DNA of 64,000 nucleotides, from contig OZ252022.1 in assembly GCA_965247615.1 (NCBI GenBank), positions 310,001 to 374,000 of the forward strand. The letters run 5' to 3'. The notes below the pieces were generated by a model that ran no database searches, had not been told where the DNA came from, and worked only from the letters and a program-made list of their open reading frames with translations. Source of the stretch: G965197715 sp965247615. GTDB lineage: Bacteria; Chloroflexota; Dehalococcoidia; Lucifugimonadales; UBA1127. The position numbers and the translations under genes are program-made. Shown here piece by piece: positions 26,880-36,253 of this stretch. Within the stretch, counting starts at the first letter, position 1. Each line of letters starts with the position of its first letter.

Positions 26880-28597
26880 CCTAAACCTGAATCCACCGAA
26901 GGAGGGGGTGTAGGCAGTCTTGTGAAGGAGGAAGAGGGTGCTTCTTTGCTTCTGGGATAATGGTTTTGGACCACAAAACCAACCCAACAACAAGGAGCAC
27001 CCAATAGATGCTAGCATGCAACCATCCCGACCGTATCCGTATCGCCTTCGACGACCTCCGCCTCGTGGCCAATGCCGGGCTGATTCTGCCTGCCAAGCTC
27101 GCCCAGCGTCTCGGCCTGCCCGAACTCGTTGACACCCACCTCGACCTCGGCGATGCCCCGGGCCGGGCGAACACGGGCGACAAGATGATGACGCTGGTCG
27201 CCTCCGCGCTTGCGGGCGGTGACTGCATCGGCGTCGTCGATGCGTTGCGCTCCGGCGCAACGGCCCGCGTTCTCGGTTGCGCACTCAAGGCGCCATCCAC
27301 CCTCGGCACCTTCCTGCGCAGCTTCAGGTGGGGCCATGTCCGCCAGCTGGACCGGGTGAGCCGCGAGTTGCTTGGACGCGCATGGGAGGCCGGGGCCGGA
27401 CCCGGCGCGGCGCCATGCACCATCGACCTGGATTCGACCATCTGCGAAACCTACGGCCTGGCCAAGGAAGGCGCCCACCACCACGGTTATACCGGCACTC
27501 GCGGCTATCACCCGCTGCCCGCTATCGGCGCCGGCGACGTGCTGATGTCCCGGCTGCGCGAAGGCCGCGCCAACACCGCTCGGGGCGACGCCCACTTCCT
27601 GCGCGAGACGGTGGGGCGGGTGCGCTACGGCGGAGCCAGGGGCCAACTCACGGTGCGGGCCGACAGCGGCTTCTCTACCCACGCAGTCGTCGCCCTCTGC
27701 CGCGAGATGAACGTCCGTTTCTCCATCACGATCCGCCAGCACCCGAGCCTGCGGAACCTGATCGAGGCGATACCTGAGCAGGGCTGGACTCCCATCCCTT
27801 ACTGGATGGACGGCGCAGCCGATGTTGCCGAGACGGCTTACACCCCGTTCCAGACCAAGCCGGACGCCGCTCCGGTGCGGCTCATCGTCGGGCGCGTGAA
27901 GCCAACACCCGGTTCCCAACTCGCCCTCTTCGTCAACTACAGCTATCACGGCTTCATCACCGACCGCGATGGGCAGACGCTCGAACTGGAGGCCGACCAT
28001 CGCCGTCACGCCGAGGTCGAGAACGCCATCCGAGACCTCAAGTACGGTGTCGGGCTCAACCACATGCCCTCGTGCCGCTTCGCCGCCAACGACGCCTGGC
28101 TCGCAGTCCAGGTGATCGCGCACAACCTCGCCCGCTGGACGGCGCGGCGCGGCCTCGGCGAACAGATCGTGACCACCAAGACGCTTCGCCGGCGGTTCTT
28201 CGCTCTCGCCGGGCGGCTCACCCGCTCCCCTCGTCGGTTGATCCTGCATCTTCCGGCGGGTTGGCCATGGGAGGGCAAGATCCGTCGCGCCCTCGCCCGG
28301 CTGCGAGCCATTCCACATCCGGTCTGACGACACCGTCTGCAACTGACCCACCGTTCAGCCAACCGAACGCCCCCGCAAACTCACGCCAGCTCCGCTCGCG
28401 AGTGTCTCTTGCTGCCTCCGATCCTGGCATCTCGACCCGCGCAGTGCCTTCAGACCGCCGTCGGCGCCACGGGCGGCGACTGAAGACCGCTCTGGCTCAC
28501 CTATCCATTGGAATCGAGCCCCGACAGTCGCGTCCGTATGCCCCGCATTCCCCGATCCGATGCCCCAACCCCCTCTTTCGGTGGATTCGGGCTAAGG
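26880..28597 (+). mobile_element. IS1380-family insertion sequence, apparently intact
   Basis: Left end CCTAAACCTGAATCCACCGA and right end (complement) CCTTAGCCCGAATCCACCGA are imperfect inverted repeats extending into GGGGGT. The transposase between them is uninterrupted. The four flanking bases (TGGG and TCCC) do not form a direct repeat, so no target duplication is seen. Confidence 0.88.
27008..28327 (+). CDS. IS1380-family transposase, full length
   Basis: A 439-residue DDE transposase without lesions. Catalytic residues can be placed in CTIDLDSTICETYG (first Asp), LTVRADSGFSTHA (second Asp) and HAEVENAIRDLKYG (Glu). The C-terminal segment contains WLAVQVIAHNLARWTAR, common to this family. 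The first residues MLACNHPDRIRIAFDD precede the typical LVANAGLILPAKLAQRLG. A shorter, decayed relative is present at 35630-35890. This is the best candidate for a currently active element in the window. Confidence 0.93.
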   Translation: MLACNHPDRIRIAFDDLRLVANAGLILPAKLAQRLGLPELVDTHLDLGDAPGRANTGDKMMTLVASALAGGDCIGVVDALRSGATARVLGCALKAPSTLGTFLRSFRWGHVRQLDRVSRELLGRAWEAGAGPGAAPCTIDLDSTICETYGLAKEGAHHHGYTGTRGYHPLPAIGAGDVLMSRLREGRANTARGDAHFLRETVGRVRYGGARGQLTVRADSGFSTHAVVALCREMNVRFSITIRQHPSLRNLIEAIPEQGWTPIPYWMDGAADVAETAYTPFQTKPDAAPVRLIVGRVKPTPGSQLALFVNYSYHGFITDRDGQTLELEADHRRHAEVENAIRDLKYGVGLNHMPSCRFAANDAWLAVQVIAHNLARWTARRGLGEQIVTTKTLRRRFFALAGRLTRSPRRLILHLPAGWPWEGKIRRALARLRAIPHPV

Positions 28598-28613
28598 TCC
28601 CATAGCGTGGTAA

Positions 28614-28640
28614 CTATTGTGGGAACGCACGCCACAATAG
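28614..28640. repeat. 9-bp inverted repeat with direct-repeat flanks
   Basis: CTATTGTGG and CCACAATAG are separated by 9 nt. CCATAGCGT occurs on both sides (28600-28608 and 28643-28651). This could be a small hairpin or the scar of an excised element. Confidence 0.45.
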
Positions 28641-28805
28641 GGCCATAGCGTATTTGCTTCCGAGTCCCCCAACTTCCACCACTCCAGGCACGCGGGTCTC
28701 TACGGCTTAACGGACTGCTTTTCGGCGGTTCAAGTCCAGAATGGCTTCCGCCCTAGCTCTACGGGCAGATTCCCGTGTTGACGGCTTCCTTGCCGGCCAG
28801 AGCAC

Positions 28806-28985
28806 TCACCTAATACAACATTCCAGAACCGCTTGTCCATCCCACCCCGGGCCCACCCTGGGCACCCTTACTTCAACACAACCTACTTGGAGTAGGGCCG
28901 GCAGAATGGCAAACAGGGATAAGAACCCCGCGATCATAAAGAAGTTCTGGAACACGGCCACCCCAGCTTCTATACCCAGATGTCC
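28806..28985 (-). pseudogene. Possible C-terminal relic of an MFS-type transporter
   Basis: The minus strand reads GIEAGVAVFQNFFMIAGFLS followed by LFAILPALL, a hydrophobic last helix like those at the end of major-facilitator exporters, then a short tail to a stop. Upstream it is cut by a sequence resembling an insertion-sequence end. Only one helix is visible, so the assignment is tentative. Confidence 0.3.
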
Positions 28986-29311
28986 CGCCTAGCAGGTTGC
29001 TGAAAAACGTCGATGCGAACAGTGGCGGCTGAGGGCGGGGAAGGGTGAAGATAGGAGCACTCAAGACGGAGGTGGAGCGTGTGCGTGGACGGCATGCGAA
29101 CGGAGTCCCGTTGCGTCTGTACCGGGCCTCCGGCGCCGTCGGTTGCGCCAACCACTCGCCGAGCCGCGGCTAGGTCATCTCTCCACACCAGCGCCCGCTC
29201 CAGCGGGGGGTTGCCGTGCGGCGTTGACAGGGTAGAAGGATGGTCCATTCCGTCGTGAAGCGCCGCGTTGCCCGCACCAGTTGGCGCATGGTCTTTCTCT
29301 GACGCGGAGGG

Positions 29312-29959
29312 CTAGGACGGGGGCAGCACCTCGTACGCCCAGATCTCGTACCAGATATCCGGCTCGCCATGCGGCATCGGCTGGAACGGCGCGCCGCGCT
29401 CGAGCAACCGCCAGCGCCCGGCCTCCTCGAGCGCGGCCTGCTTGGCGTCGAAGCCGCCCTCGGTAAGATAGTCCGTCCGCATCGAGAAGACGATCGCCCC
29501 GCCGGCCTTTGTGACCCGCACCAGCTCGTCCAGCGACTCCGGCGGAGCGTGGCCGATGGTCAGCGTGCCGATGCACGTCGTGGCGTCGAACCGGCCCGTC
29601 TCGAAGCCCAGTGGCTTCCCCAGCTCGCCCACCACGAGCTCCTCGTAGACGGTCTTCTCATTCGCTGTCTTCAGCATTCCGGGCGACAGGTCCAGCGCCG
29701 TGATGTGCCCGAAGCCGAGGAGGGCCAGCTCCTCGCCGACCATCCCCGTGCCGGCGCCGGCATCGAGCACTCGCGCGCCTCTATCCGCCACATGGCGCGC
29801 CAACGCCTCGGCCCCGGCCCTCGGCCCGCTGAATCCCAGCGTCCGAAGGTCGGCGTCATACTCCGACGCCCACCCGTTGTACTCGCTCTTCAGCTCGTCG
29901 TAGTCCCTGGACCCATAGACTCGCTGAATCCGCTGCGTGCGCGCCTTATCGCTTGCCAT
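29312..29959 (-). CDS. Class I SAM-dependent methyltransferase (WBSCR27-like)
   Basis: 215 residues from ATG 29959; GGGGGAGG lies 6 nt upstream, which decides this start over the long upstream extension that has no protein character. N-terminus RIQRVYGSRDYDELKSEYNG is typical of Williams-Beuren-27-like methyltransferases, which begin with a Tyr/Asp-rich segment. Motif I is VLDAGAGTGMVGEEL, motif II ITALDLSPGMLKTAN, and FDATTCIGTLTIGHAPPESL follows. The end PDIWYEIWAYEVLPPS is also family-like. Stands alone, flanked by decayed sequence. Confidence 0.9.
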   Translation of the reverse strand: MASDKARTQRIQRVYGSRDYDELKSEYNGWASEYDADLRTLGFSGPRAGAEALARHVADRGARVLDAGAGTGMVGEELALLGFGHITALDLSPGMLKTANEKTVYEELVVGELGKPLGFETGRFDATTCIGTLTIGHAPPESLDELVRVTKAGGAIVFSMRTDYLTEGGFDAKQAALEEAGRWRLLERGAPFQPMPHGEPDIWYEIWAYEVLPPS

Positions 29960-31308
29960 GTGCGACCTCCCCCAAAAGCGCCTTGCGGGTGCTCCCGCCG
30001 TTCGCCACGGCGATGGGCGATGGGCCAAGTGCCCCGCTTGCCTGGGTACTCTACCACGTGGTGCAACCCCTGTCGGCCACGGGTAGGTGCCCCGCTTCAG
30101 CCTCGCAGCGCGCGCGGCTGAAGCCATCCAAGATAGCCGGGGCCCCACAGAGCGTGCCGTGGTGGCCGTTCCGGCTGGCCCCGCGACGCCGCCCAGACCG
30201 GAACTCGCGCCCCCTTGGTCCGAGATGCCGCTGCGGGAGGGGACCCACCGTTCGCAGACTACCGCGTAACGAGCCCGCCGCCTCGCCTTCTGCAATGGCG
30301 ACGGACTCATTCGCAATGGAGCGCCTTGGTGCCTAGACTGGTGGGCCTGAGCGGACTGTACTGAGCCTGTCTCAGAAGTCTCCCCCACTTGACTTGCACG
30401 TGCGGGACAGTCTGGATTCCGGTGTACGACGCAATGACATGATTGAAATACGACGTCAGGTCTGCCATTCCATCGAAAGACGGACTCCAGAACATTGTGA
30501 ATCCGAAAATATCAGCTTTCTGAGACAGGCTCTACTGCGAATTTTTCGGTGGGTGGTGAGGTTGTAGCTATAGCGGGCTGATGAAGAACGGGCCTCAGGT
30601 GACCATCGGGCGGTGGGGGCGAGTCAGGGATTCGCGGGGCTCGCCGACCGCTCACTCGATGAGGGACGTGCAAGCGGGCTTCGCCTTCTGCGGCAGCCCT
30701 GCTCTTCGATGAGGACTCCGTCCACGAGAACAGCGAACGCTGGGCTTCATCGTTGAGATTGTCGTCCACGGCCGTCCCGGCATCCTCCCCCGGCCCCATC
30801 GACACTGTACGGATGCGCCTCGACGACCACCGGCTTCGGCTCGATCTCGACCGCCTGCCAGCCGTCGCGCCGGCCCGGCGCATCCGTCCGGTCCCGGAAG
30901 GCGGGAAGCTCGAGCATCTTTTCCCGGAGCCGGACCCCTTCCCCTGTTTCGAGAGCAGCTTCAGGTCGTCTTTGGGCAGCCCCATGGCAAGCGGGGAAGC
31001 TTGAACCCGGGGAGGGCGAGACGACCCAGGCGGTCCGGCGACGCGGCAGGCCCCGCAAGAACCCGGTTGCGTAGACCACGTTCGAGAGCCAACCGCGCCG
31101 CCCGTGCTCCTAGGGGGTCGAATCGCAGCGTGTGCCGTCTTGGGCGTTGCGCCCCGATGTATGCCCCGACGGGGCGGCCCCGTTCTCGCGCAGTCCGAGG
31201 CGAGCGTCCTGGTACTGGGAATCGCCCGAGAGATCGAGTGGGACGCGAGCGTGTGGCCGGGAGCGCTGTTTCATAGGGTTGAGGATGCGGTCCCTGTTCG
31301 GAGCGCCA
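29960..31308. other. Long gene-free stretch containing a MITE
   Basis: Open frames here on both strands are GC-rich and lack any family resemblance. The only defined element is the 170-bp MITE at 30363-30532. The sequence may be decayed coding DNA between the methyltransferase and the TetR gene. Confidence 0.45.
30363..30532. mobile_element. 170-bp MITE with 15-bp inverted repeats and TACT target duplication
   Basis: GAGCCTGTCTCAGAA at 30363-30377 is matched exactly by its complement at 30518-30532. TACT flanks both sides (30359-30362 and 30533-30536), which supports transposition into this site. The element is too short for a transposase and must be mobilised in trans, perhaps by an IS with a GAGCCTGTCTCA end. 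Confidence 0.85.
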
Positions 31309-31905
31309 TTAGCTTTGTGGGTCGGTTGCCAGTCCGCTCCAGATGGTGTCGACTGTCTGCTCGATCCGCTTCCTCGACTCAGGAGTGCCCAGAATGTGCC
31401 TCGCGAACGTCGCCCCGACCACTGCATGGACTGCGACTTCCAGATCGACGTCTGCTCGTATCTCACCCCGGTCCACGCCACGTTGAAGGACCATGACTGC
31501 CTCGTCTGTGCGAGGGCGTATGACCCGTTCACGGAACAACTCGAACAGCTCGGGGCTGCGGCGCTCCTCGACCAGCAGGGCGCCGATCATGGCGAAGCCT
31601 GGGCCGCGCGTGAGCACAACCTGGGCCCGAACGATCATCTCGACAATGTCGGCGCGTGCGTCGCCTGTGTCCGGCGGCGGCCCGATGTCGTCTCTCAGGG
31701 CCCCTACGGCGGCGGACACCAACTCCTCTTTGGAAGCGTACCCCCTGTAGATAGTCGTCTTTCCGACTCCGGCTTCGGACGCGACTTGCTCGACCGACAT
31801 GCTGGCATAGCCCTGGTCCGTCAGTAGCTTCAGAGTGGCCTGGAGAATGGCCCGGTCGGCCTCCGGGTCGCGGGGGCGGCCGGGAGGCTTCCGCTGTGTC
31901 GTCAT
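31309..31905 (-). CDS. TetR/AcrR-family transcriptional regulator
   Basis: 198 residues. The N-terminal helix-turn-helix spans about residues 15-60: ILQATLKLLTDQGYASMSVE then VASEAGVGKTTIYRGYASK. The C-terminal ligand domain resembles the TetR_C_11 type, with MIVRAQVVLTRGPGFAMIGA and LQRGVDRGEIRADVD. Such proteins repress adjacent transporter or enzyme genes until a small ligand binds. The nearest neighbours are decayed DNA and, upstream and also on minus, a small membrane protein, so the target may be itself or a lost gene. Confidence 0.92.
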   Translation of the reverse strand: MTTQRKPPGRPRDPEADRAILQATLKLLTDQGYASMSVEQVASEAGVGKTTIYRGYASKEELVSAAVGALRDDIGPPPDTGDARADIVEMIVRAQVVLTRGPGFAMIGALLVEERRSPELFELFRERVIRPRTDEAVMVLQRGVDRGEIRADVDLEVAVHAVVGATFARHILGTPESRKRIEQTVDTIWSGLATDPQS

Positions 31906-31913
31906 CAGTGTGT

Positions 31914-31930
31914 TATCCCACCTGAGGATA
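31914..31930. promoter_or_regulatory. Weak candidate operator upstream of the TetR gene
   Basis: TATCC-CACCTGA-GGATA forms a short inverted repeat 9 nt upstream of the TetR start codon. The half-sites are only 5 bp, so this is suggestive only. Confidence 0.25.
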
Positions 31931-32139
31931 CTCTGTCAGCATCTCGTGAACTGGCGCGGTTGGCCTGTGGACATGAAACCCCGCACAATGAGGCTACCAA
32001 CCACCGCGACGCCCTAGGCCAATGAGCAGGCCGATGCTAGAGGCGCTCGGTCCCTCACTAGTGGGACTCATGTAGGCGCCCGATAGTCTGTTGGGTTGCA
32101 AGTTACCTTGCCCGGGGACACAGATTGCACGTGCCAGAT

Positions 32140-32487
32140 CTACTTCCCCTCTCCTTTGATGAGCATTACACCTATGCCAATCCAACCCAGCGATACGATT
32201 GTCAAAAGGCTGCCCGCAAAGTAGCCAATCTTCTGTATATAGCCGCCGACCTGTTCGAGCAGAGGCCCAAACGCCCCTCTCATGCCTTGAACAACGAGGG
32301 CTCCTTCTGGCGGCACTTCCACACTAGCCAGTTGTTGGGGGTAGTCCGCTATCCACCTGCCCCAGCTCGGCACGGTCACAAGCACTAAGACCCCGCCGGT
32401 AAGGAGTATGAGTCCGAAGACGATTGCCGCTATTCCCTGTGGCTTGCCAACCGCTCTGACAGGATAGCCAGGGTGTTCCAAAGCCAC
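32140..32487 (-). CDS. Small membrane protein, two predicted helices, unknown function
   Basis: 115 residues from a GTG at 32487. Hydrophobic segments are IAAIVFGLILLTGGVLVLV (about residues 19-37) and AGSLLTIVSLGWIGIGVML (about 91-109), with a soluble loop between and a basic tail. I do not recognise the family. No clear ribosome binding site precedes the GTG, and the IS3 relic begins about 65 nt upstream, so the true N-terminus may have been altered by the insertion. Confidence 0.6.
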   Translation of the reverse strand: MALEHPGYPVRAVGKPQGIAAIVFGLILLTGGVLVLVTVPSWGRWIADYPQQLASVEVPPEGALVVQGMRGAFGPLLEQVGGYIQKIGYFAGSLLTIVSLGWIGIGVMLIKGEGK

Positions 32488-32646
32488 GAATGGGGCAGGA
32501 CGATATCTATGGGTTGGACAGAGAGTCGCTGTGCCCTGTAGACCGTCAGCGATAGTGGGACACAGTTGAGGGTGGAAAGAGCCGAGAGAGTTGAGGTGGG
32601 GTCAGCTCCCTGGATGAGGTAGAGCACTTCAGAGAGAGGAGCAGCG

Positions 32647-33054
32647 ATGTCCCAGACAGAAACAGGTAAGGCAGTGGCCGCTGAGGAGCGCACGGAGGCG
32701 GCCAAGTCTTTCGTCCGCACGGTTAAGGCTGCTACTCGGCGCACGTACACGCCGAAAGAGAAGATTCGTATCGTGCTGGAAGGCTTCCGCCGCGAGGTTA
32801 CGGTGAGTGACCTGTGCAGGCGGGAGGGAATCAAGCCGCACTCCTCCTACTCGTGGACCAAAGAGTTCATGGAGGCGGGCAAGGAGCGGCTTACCCGCGA
32901 CAGCGTGCGAGATGTCACCAGGCAGGAGGTCCATCAACTCAAGCGGGAGAACGGAGAGCTCAAGCAGCTGGTCGCCGGTCTGTCCCTTGAGGTCTATCGT
33001 CTCAAAAAGACGTTCATACCAATGCCTCAGGGCGCCGGCAGTATCAGCGGATGA
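32647..33054 (+). CDS. IS3-family OrfA
   Basis: 135 residues; helix-turn-helix region is KIRIVLEGFRREVTVSDLCR with GIKPHSSYSWTKEFMEAGKE, followed by a leucine-zipper-like segment VHQLKRENGELKQLVAGLS. The frame is open and overlaps the OrfB start by 4 nt. It lacks a functional OrfB partner. Confidence 0.8.
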   Translation: MSQTETGKAVAAEERTEAAKSFVRTVKAATRRTYTPKEKIRIVLEGFRREVTVSDLCRREGIKPHSSYSWTKEFMEAGKERLTRDSVRDVTRQEVHQLKRENGELKQLVAGLSLEVYRLKKTFIPMPQGAGSISG

Positions 33055-33681
33055 GTGGCGCAGAGAAGGCAGAGGTGCTGACCAAGCTGGCTTCCCAGGA
33101 AGTCGACTCCATTCTGTCGGCAGCCAGGGAAATGCCGGAGTTGAGTTGCCGGCAGTTGGCCGCATGGACCATCGACAACATGGGCTTCTCCGTATCGGAG
33201 TCTACGGTCTACCGCATCCTTCGGAGGGAGGGTCTGGTGAAGAGGCCTGAGATGCGGCTGGCCGCAGGCAAGGGGGTATCACCACAAGACCACGGGTCCC
33301 CACCAGATGTGGGCCACAGACGCCTCCTACTCCCTGGTCACCGTCATGGACGACTACGCTCGCTTCATCCGGGCATCGCCCTTGCATCCTCAGACCAACG
33401 GCAAGCTGGAGCGCTATCACCAGACCCTCAAGCGCGAGGTGAACCAACTGCCCTACGAGATGTCCTCAGACCTGGAAGCGGCCATCGTGGCCTTCGTCAG
33501 CTCCGACAACTACCGGCGCTACCACAAGGCCCTGGGCAACGTGACGCCCTCAGATGTCCTCAAGGGAAGGGGGCAGGAGATCCTCCGACGCAGGAAGGAG
33601 GTGCAGGCCCAAATAATCCAAGGGCGAAGACAGCACAACAGGGCCCTCAGGGAGCTTATAAGATCTCAAGCTCACCCCTGA
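33051..33681 (+). pseudogene. IS3-family OrfB with frameshift and catalytic deletion
   Basis: Begins AEKAEVLTKLASQEVDSILS and continues to RREGLVKRPEMRLAAGK; near 33275 the frame shifts (GGGGG run) and resumes as YHHKTTGPHQMWATDASYSL. After VMDDYARFIRA about 70 residues are missing, including the second catalytic Asp; the text rejoins at SPLHPQTNGKLERYHQTLKR and runs to RSQAHP. Without the DNG motif it cannot be active. Confidence 0.85.
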
Positions 33682-33710
33682 TCTCTCGGGTCTCAAAGTC
33701 TCCCACTTTT

Positions 33711-34327
33711 GCTGGTTGCCAACAAAGACGAGATCGGGATCTCGTTCACCGTGAACCCCGTATCGGCCAGGCTCACCTCCAGCGACTGGCCCTCGCCCGA
33801 GAGCTCCCGCTCCCTCAGGGCCGCCAGCGCGCCGATGGTCGCGTGCAATGCGGTGATCCGGTCGATCAGCGGAAAGCAGGTCTTGATGGGTGGGTCGTCA
33901 GGGAAGCCGGTCAGCGACATCAGCCCTCCCAGCGCCTGCCCTATCGGGTCGAACCCTATCCTGTCGCGGTAGGGGCCGTACTGGCCGTACGCCAACACGT
34001 TCACCATGACGATCCCGCGGTTCAACTCCCTCAGTGTCTCGTACCCGAAGCCCATCACTTCGATGGTGCCGGGCCGAAAGTTCTGGAGGAACACGTCGGA
34101 GACCTTGACCAGGTCCCGCAGCACCGACTTGCCCTTGTCCGTCCTGAGGTTGATGGCCAGGCTCTTCTAGCCGCTGTTGTACTGCACCCAGTACGCGCTC
34201 TGCCCCCGCACCGTCGGACCGTTGCCGCGGCTCTCGTCCCCATCCAGCGACTCTATCTTGATCACCTCGGCGCCCATGCGGGCGAACATCAGCGCGCACC
34301 TGGGTCCTGCCTGGTAGCGGGCCGGTC
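33711..34327 (-). pseudogene. CaiB/BaiF-type CoA-transferase, truncated at both ends
   Basis: The minus strand carries CALMFARMGAEVIKIESLDG, YNSG-stop-KSLAINLRTDKGK (TAG at 34168-34170), SDVFLQNFRPGTIEVMGFGY and RIGFDPIGQALGGLMSLTG, which is a family III CoA-transferase. The first 20 or so residues are missing and the remaining sequence overlaps the end of the enoyl-CoA hydratase gene, as if a deletion fused the two. At the other end the IS3 terminal repeat cuts the protein after about residue 200 of a usual 400. This was probably paired with the hydratase in acyl-CoA degradation. Confidence 0.85.
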
Positions 34328-35086
34328 CGGCCCCTTGCGGTCCAGGAACTCCTTGAACCCCTCGGCGACCGGCGTAGGGACCAGCTTGCCGGCCTGCGCT
34401 TCGAGCTCGTTGCGGTACATTTGCTCCCACGCCTCGCCGACGTCCCGGATCATCAGCTCCTTGATGCCCTGCACCATCCGGCTGTCGTTCGAGACGATCT
34501 GCCGCGCTAACTCAATGGCCTTGTCCATCAGGTACTCGGCGGCGACCAGGTGGTTGAGCAGCCCCATGCGGTGGGCCTCTTTGGCGTCCACGACCCGGGC
34601 GGTGAACAGCAGCTCCTTGGCCACCGGCCACCCCACCTGCATGGGCAGACTCCAAGTCGAGTTCACCCTACCGTACGACGCTGCGAGGAATCGGAAGCTG
34701 GTGTTCTCGCAGCCCACTCGTATGTCGAAGCTGGAGGCCATCACCGCTCCCCCGCCGTAGGCCAGCCCGTTGATGGCGCCGATGGTCGGCTTGGTAGACG
34801 CAGCCAGGCGCCATCCGGAGCGCGGCCTGTTCGGGTCGGGCGGCGGCAGGTCCGCACCCTTGGCAAGCTCGGCCATCTCCTTGATGTCGCCGCCGGCCGA
34901 AAACGCCCGGTTGCCGCTCCCCGTGACAATTATCGCACCGATCTCATCGTCGTCTTCGAGCTCGGTCAGCGCCGCGTCGAACTCGCGGTTAAGCTCCCGG
35001 TTCATCGCGTTCAGCACCTTGGGGCGGTTCAGGGTGATCGTCCCCACCCCTTCAGCACGCTCTACGAGAATGGTCTGGTAACTCAA
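34289..35086 (-). CDS. Enoyl-CoA hydratase/isomerase (crotonase family)
   Basis: 265 residues. The start is TTG 35086: AGGAG is 7 nt upstream and the protein then begins with the usual short strand LSYQTILVERAEGVGTITLN. Crotonase features: LNRPKVLNAMNRELNREF, NRAFSAGGDIKEMAELAKG (oxyanion hole), KPTIGAINGLAYGGGAVMA and a C-terminal EGFKEFLDRKGPDRPA. It hydrates or isomerises an acyl-CoA intermediate in the cytoplasm. The adjacent CoA-transferase remnant points to activation of the same acid. The last ten codons may derive from the deletion junction with that gene. Confidence 0.9.
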   Translation of the reverse strand: MSYQTILVERAEGVGTITLNRPKVLNAMNRELNREFDAALTELEDDDEIGAIIVTGSGNRAFSAGGDIKEMAELAKGADLPPPDPNRPRSGWRLAASTKPTIGAINGLAYGGGAVMASSFDIRVGCENTSFRFLAASYGRVNSTWSLPMQVGWPVAKELLFTARVVDAKEAHRMGLLNHLVAAEYLMDKAIELARQIVSNDSRMVQGIKELMIRDVGEAWEQMYRNELEAQAGKLVPTPVAEGFKEFLDRKGPDRPATRQDPGAR

Positions 35087-35629
35087 CGGCAAGCTCCTGT
35101 TGGGGTGTTGTGGGCTCCCCGGACGTGGCCGCGTCCGAGCGGGGTTGATTATAGGAGCCGCTACAGACAGGGTCAAGGAAGCCGCTCCCGTGCCGGTCCA
35201 GCGGGGATTACAAGTAGGGTAAGACCCAGCGCTTGCCCTGAGCGTGTCGAAGTGCGTCCCCGAGGTGAGCCTAGCTGTCGAGATTGTCCTCCGCCACCCT
35301 CTGACTGACCCGCCCCGCTCCAAAAGGGCACCCACGTGCCCGGTTACGGCCACAGGTCTAGAATGGGCCGCACGAAAAGGACTCCTATTTGAACGTGTTC
35401 CCTGTTTTCCGATAGACACGAAAAACTGCGGTACTCGTGGGAGGTAGATTTGGATACAACCAGGTAAGGTCAGACGGATCGACAGGTGGGGCTGATTTGA
35501 GGTAGGCAGTACTACCATTGAGTTAGTGGTCGCCTTTTAGCCTCCCAGGGTCCGCTACCTTACGACCATGACAAGTAGGCATAGGCGGCGACACCCTTAT
35601 ACCCACCGAGTCTACTGTGTAAAGCCCCA
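35087..35629. other. Intergenic stretch, nothing recognised
   Basis: Upstream region of the hydratase gene; no gene, RNA or repeat that I can support. Confidence 0.5.
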
Positions 35630-35890
35630 TTCACCATCGACCTCGATTCGACGATCTGCGAGACCTACAGCCTGGCGAAGGAGGGTGCCCGGCAGCACCG
35701 CTACACCGGCGTGCGCGGCTATCACCCGCTGCCCGCGGTGGCGGCCGGGACCGGTGGTGTGCTCATGGTCCGGTTGCGCGGGGACCGTGCCAACACAGTC
35801 CGCGGAGCCGCCCACTTCCTGCGTGAAACGATCGGCCGGGTGCGCGGCGGGGGAGCGACCGGCTGCACTCGCCGCCGCTCCCATGGCTAA
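35630..35890 (+). pseudogene. IS1380-family transposase fragment
   Basis: 87 codons ending at TAA 35888-35890 read FTIDLDSTICETYSLAKEGA, YTGVRGYHPLPAV and RGAAHFLRETIGRVRGGG, parallel to residues 137-220 of the intact transposase at 27008 but clearly diverged. Both ends are missing. No terminal repeats were seen nearby, so this is an old fragment of a related element. Confidence 0.85.
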
Positions 35891-36253
35891 GTGAGGGTAC
35901 TCGAGCCGTTGCGAACCCGCTCGTGCCTATCCGAACAGGGCACGGTACATCACAACGACCTCAGCGGCCACACAACAAGTCCGAATTGAACCAACCAAAC
36001 CCCACACGCCTAACCGCCTTCACACCGCAGCACCAACCTGAGAGTCCCTTGCTGCGGGGCAGGCAGGGGCTGTTATTCTCGCCTTGTCCCCCTGTCTAGC
36101 TCAGCGTCGCCAATTCGTCTCAGTTGGGCAGTTGGGATAAACTGTTGCTCGTCTCATGTCGACGCCACAAGAGGCCAGATGAGGGGCAGCCCTTGGCCCC
36201 TCGGCGGACGGCGTATCTGGCTGTTATATCCCTATCGCAGGATGAGGGCGCGA
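35891..36253. other. Intergenic stretch before the sugar-nucleotide genes
   Basis: No gene is seen. It should hold the promoter of the following dehydrogenase, but no convincing boxes were identified. Confidence 0.4.

Larger units (their letters stand above)
28598..29311. other. Decayed stretch after IS1380
   Basis: Contains a small inverted repeat at 28614-28640, a possible transporter relic on the minus strand (28806-28985), and GTTGCTGAAAAACG at about 28996, which resembles an insertion-sequence end. No intact gene is supported. Confidence 0.4.
32551..33710 (+). mobile_element. IS3-family element, internally deleted relic
   Basis: Inverted repeats AGTGGGACACAGTTGAG (32554-32570) and, complemented, AGTGGGAGACTTTGAG (33692-33707) bound the element. 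The same terminal motif borders the relic at 3722-4140. OrfA is open; OrfB has an internal deletion and a frameshift. The right end truncates a CaiB-type gene. Confidence 0.8.

Noticed and set aside
27011..28351. Long minus-strand open frame opposite the IS1380 transposase
   Set aside because: It is the mirror of a GC-rich, well-supported transposase frame and shows no family motif of its own.
29960..30388. N-terminal extension of the methyltransferase ending at 29312
   Set aside because: The extension has no protein character, and a strong ribosome binding site precedes ATG 29959.
30536..31308. Two overlapping minus-strand frames as genes
   Set aside because: Arg/Ser/Gly-rich text with no motif, in a stretch already containing a MITE; looks non-coding.
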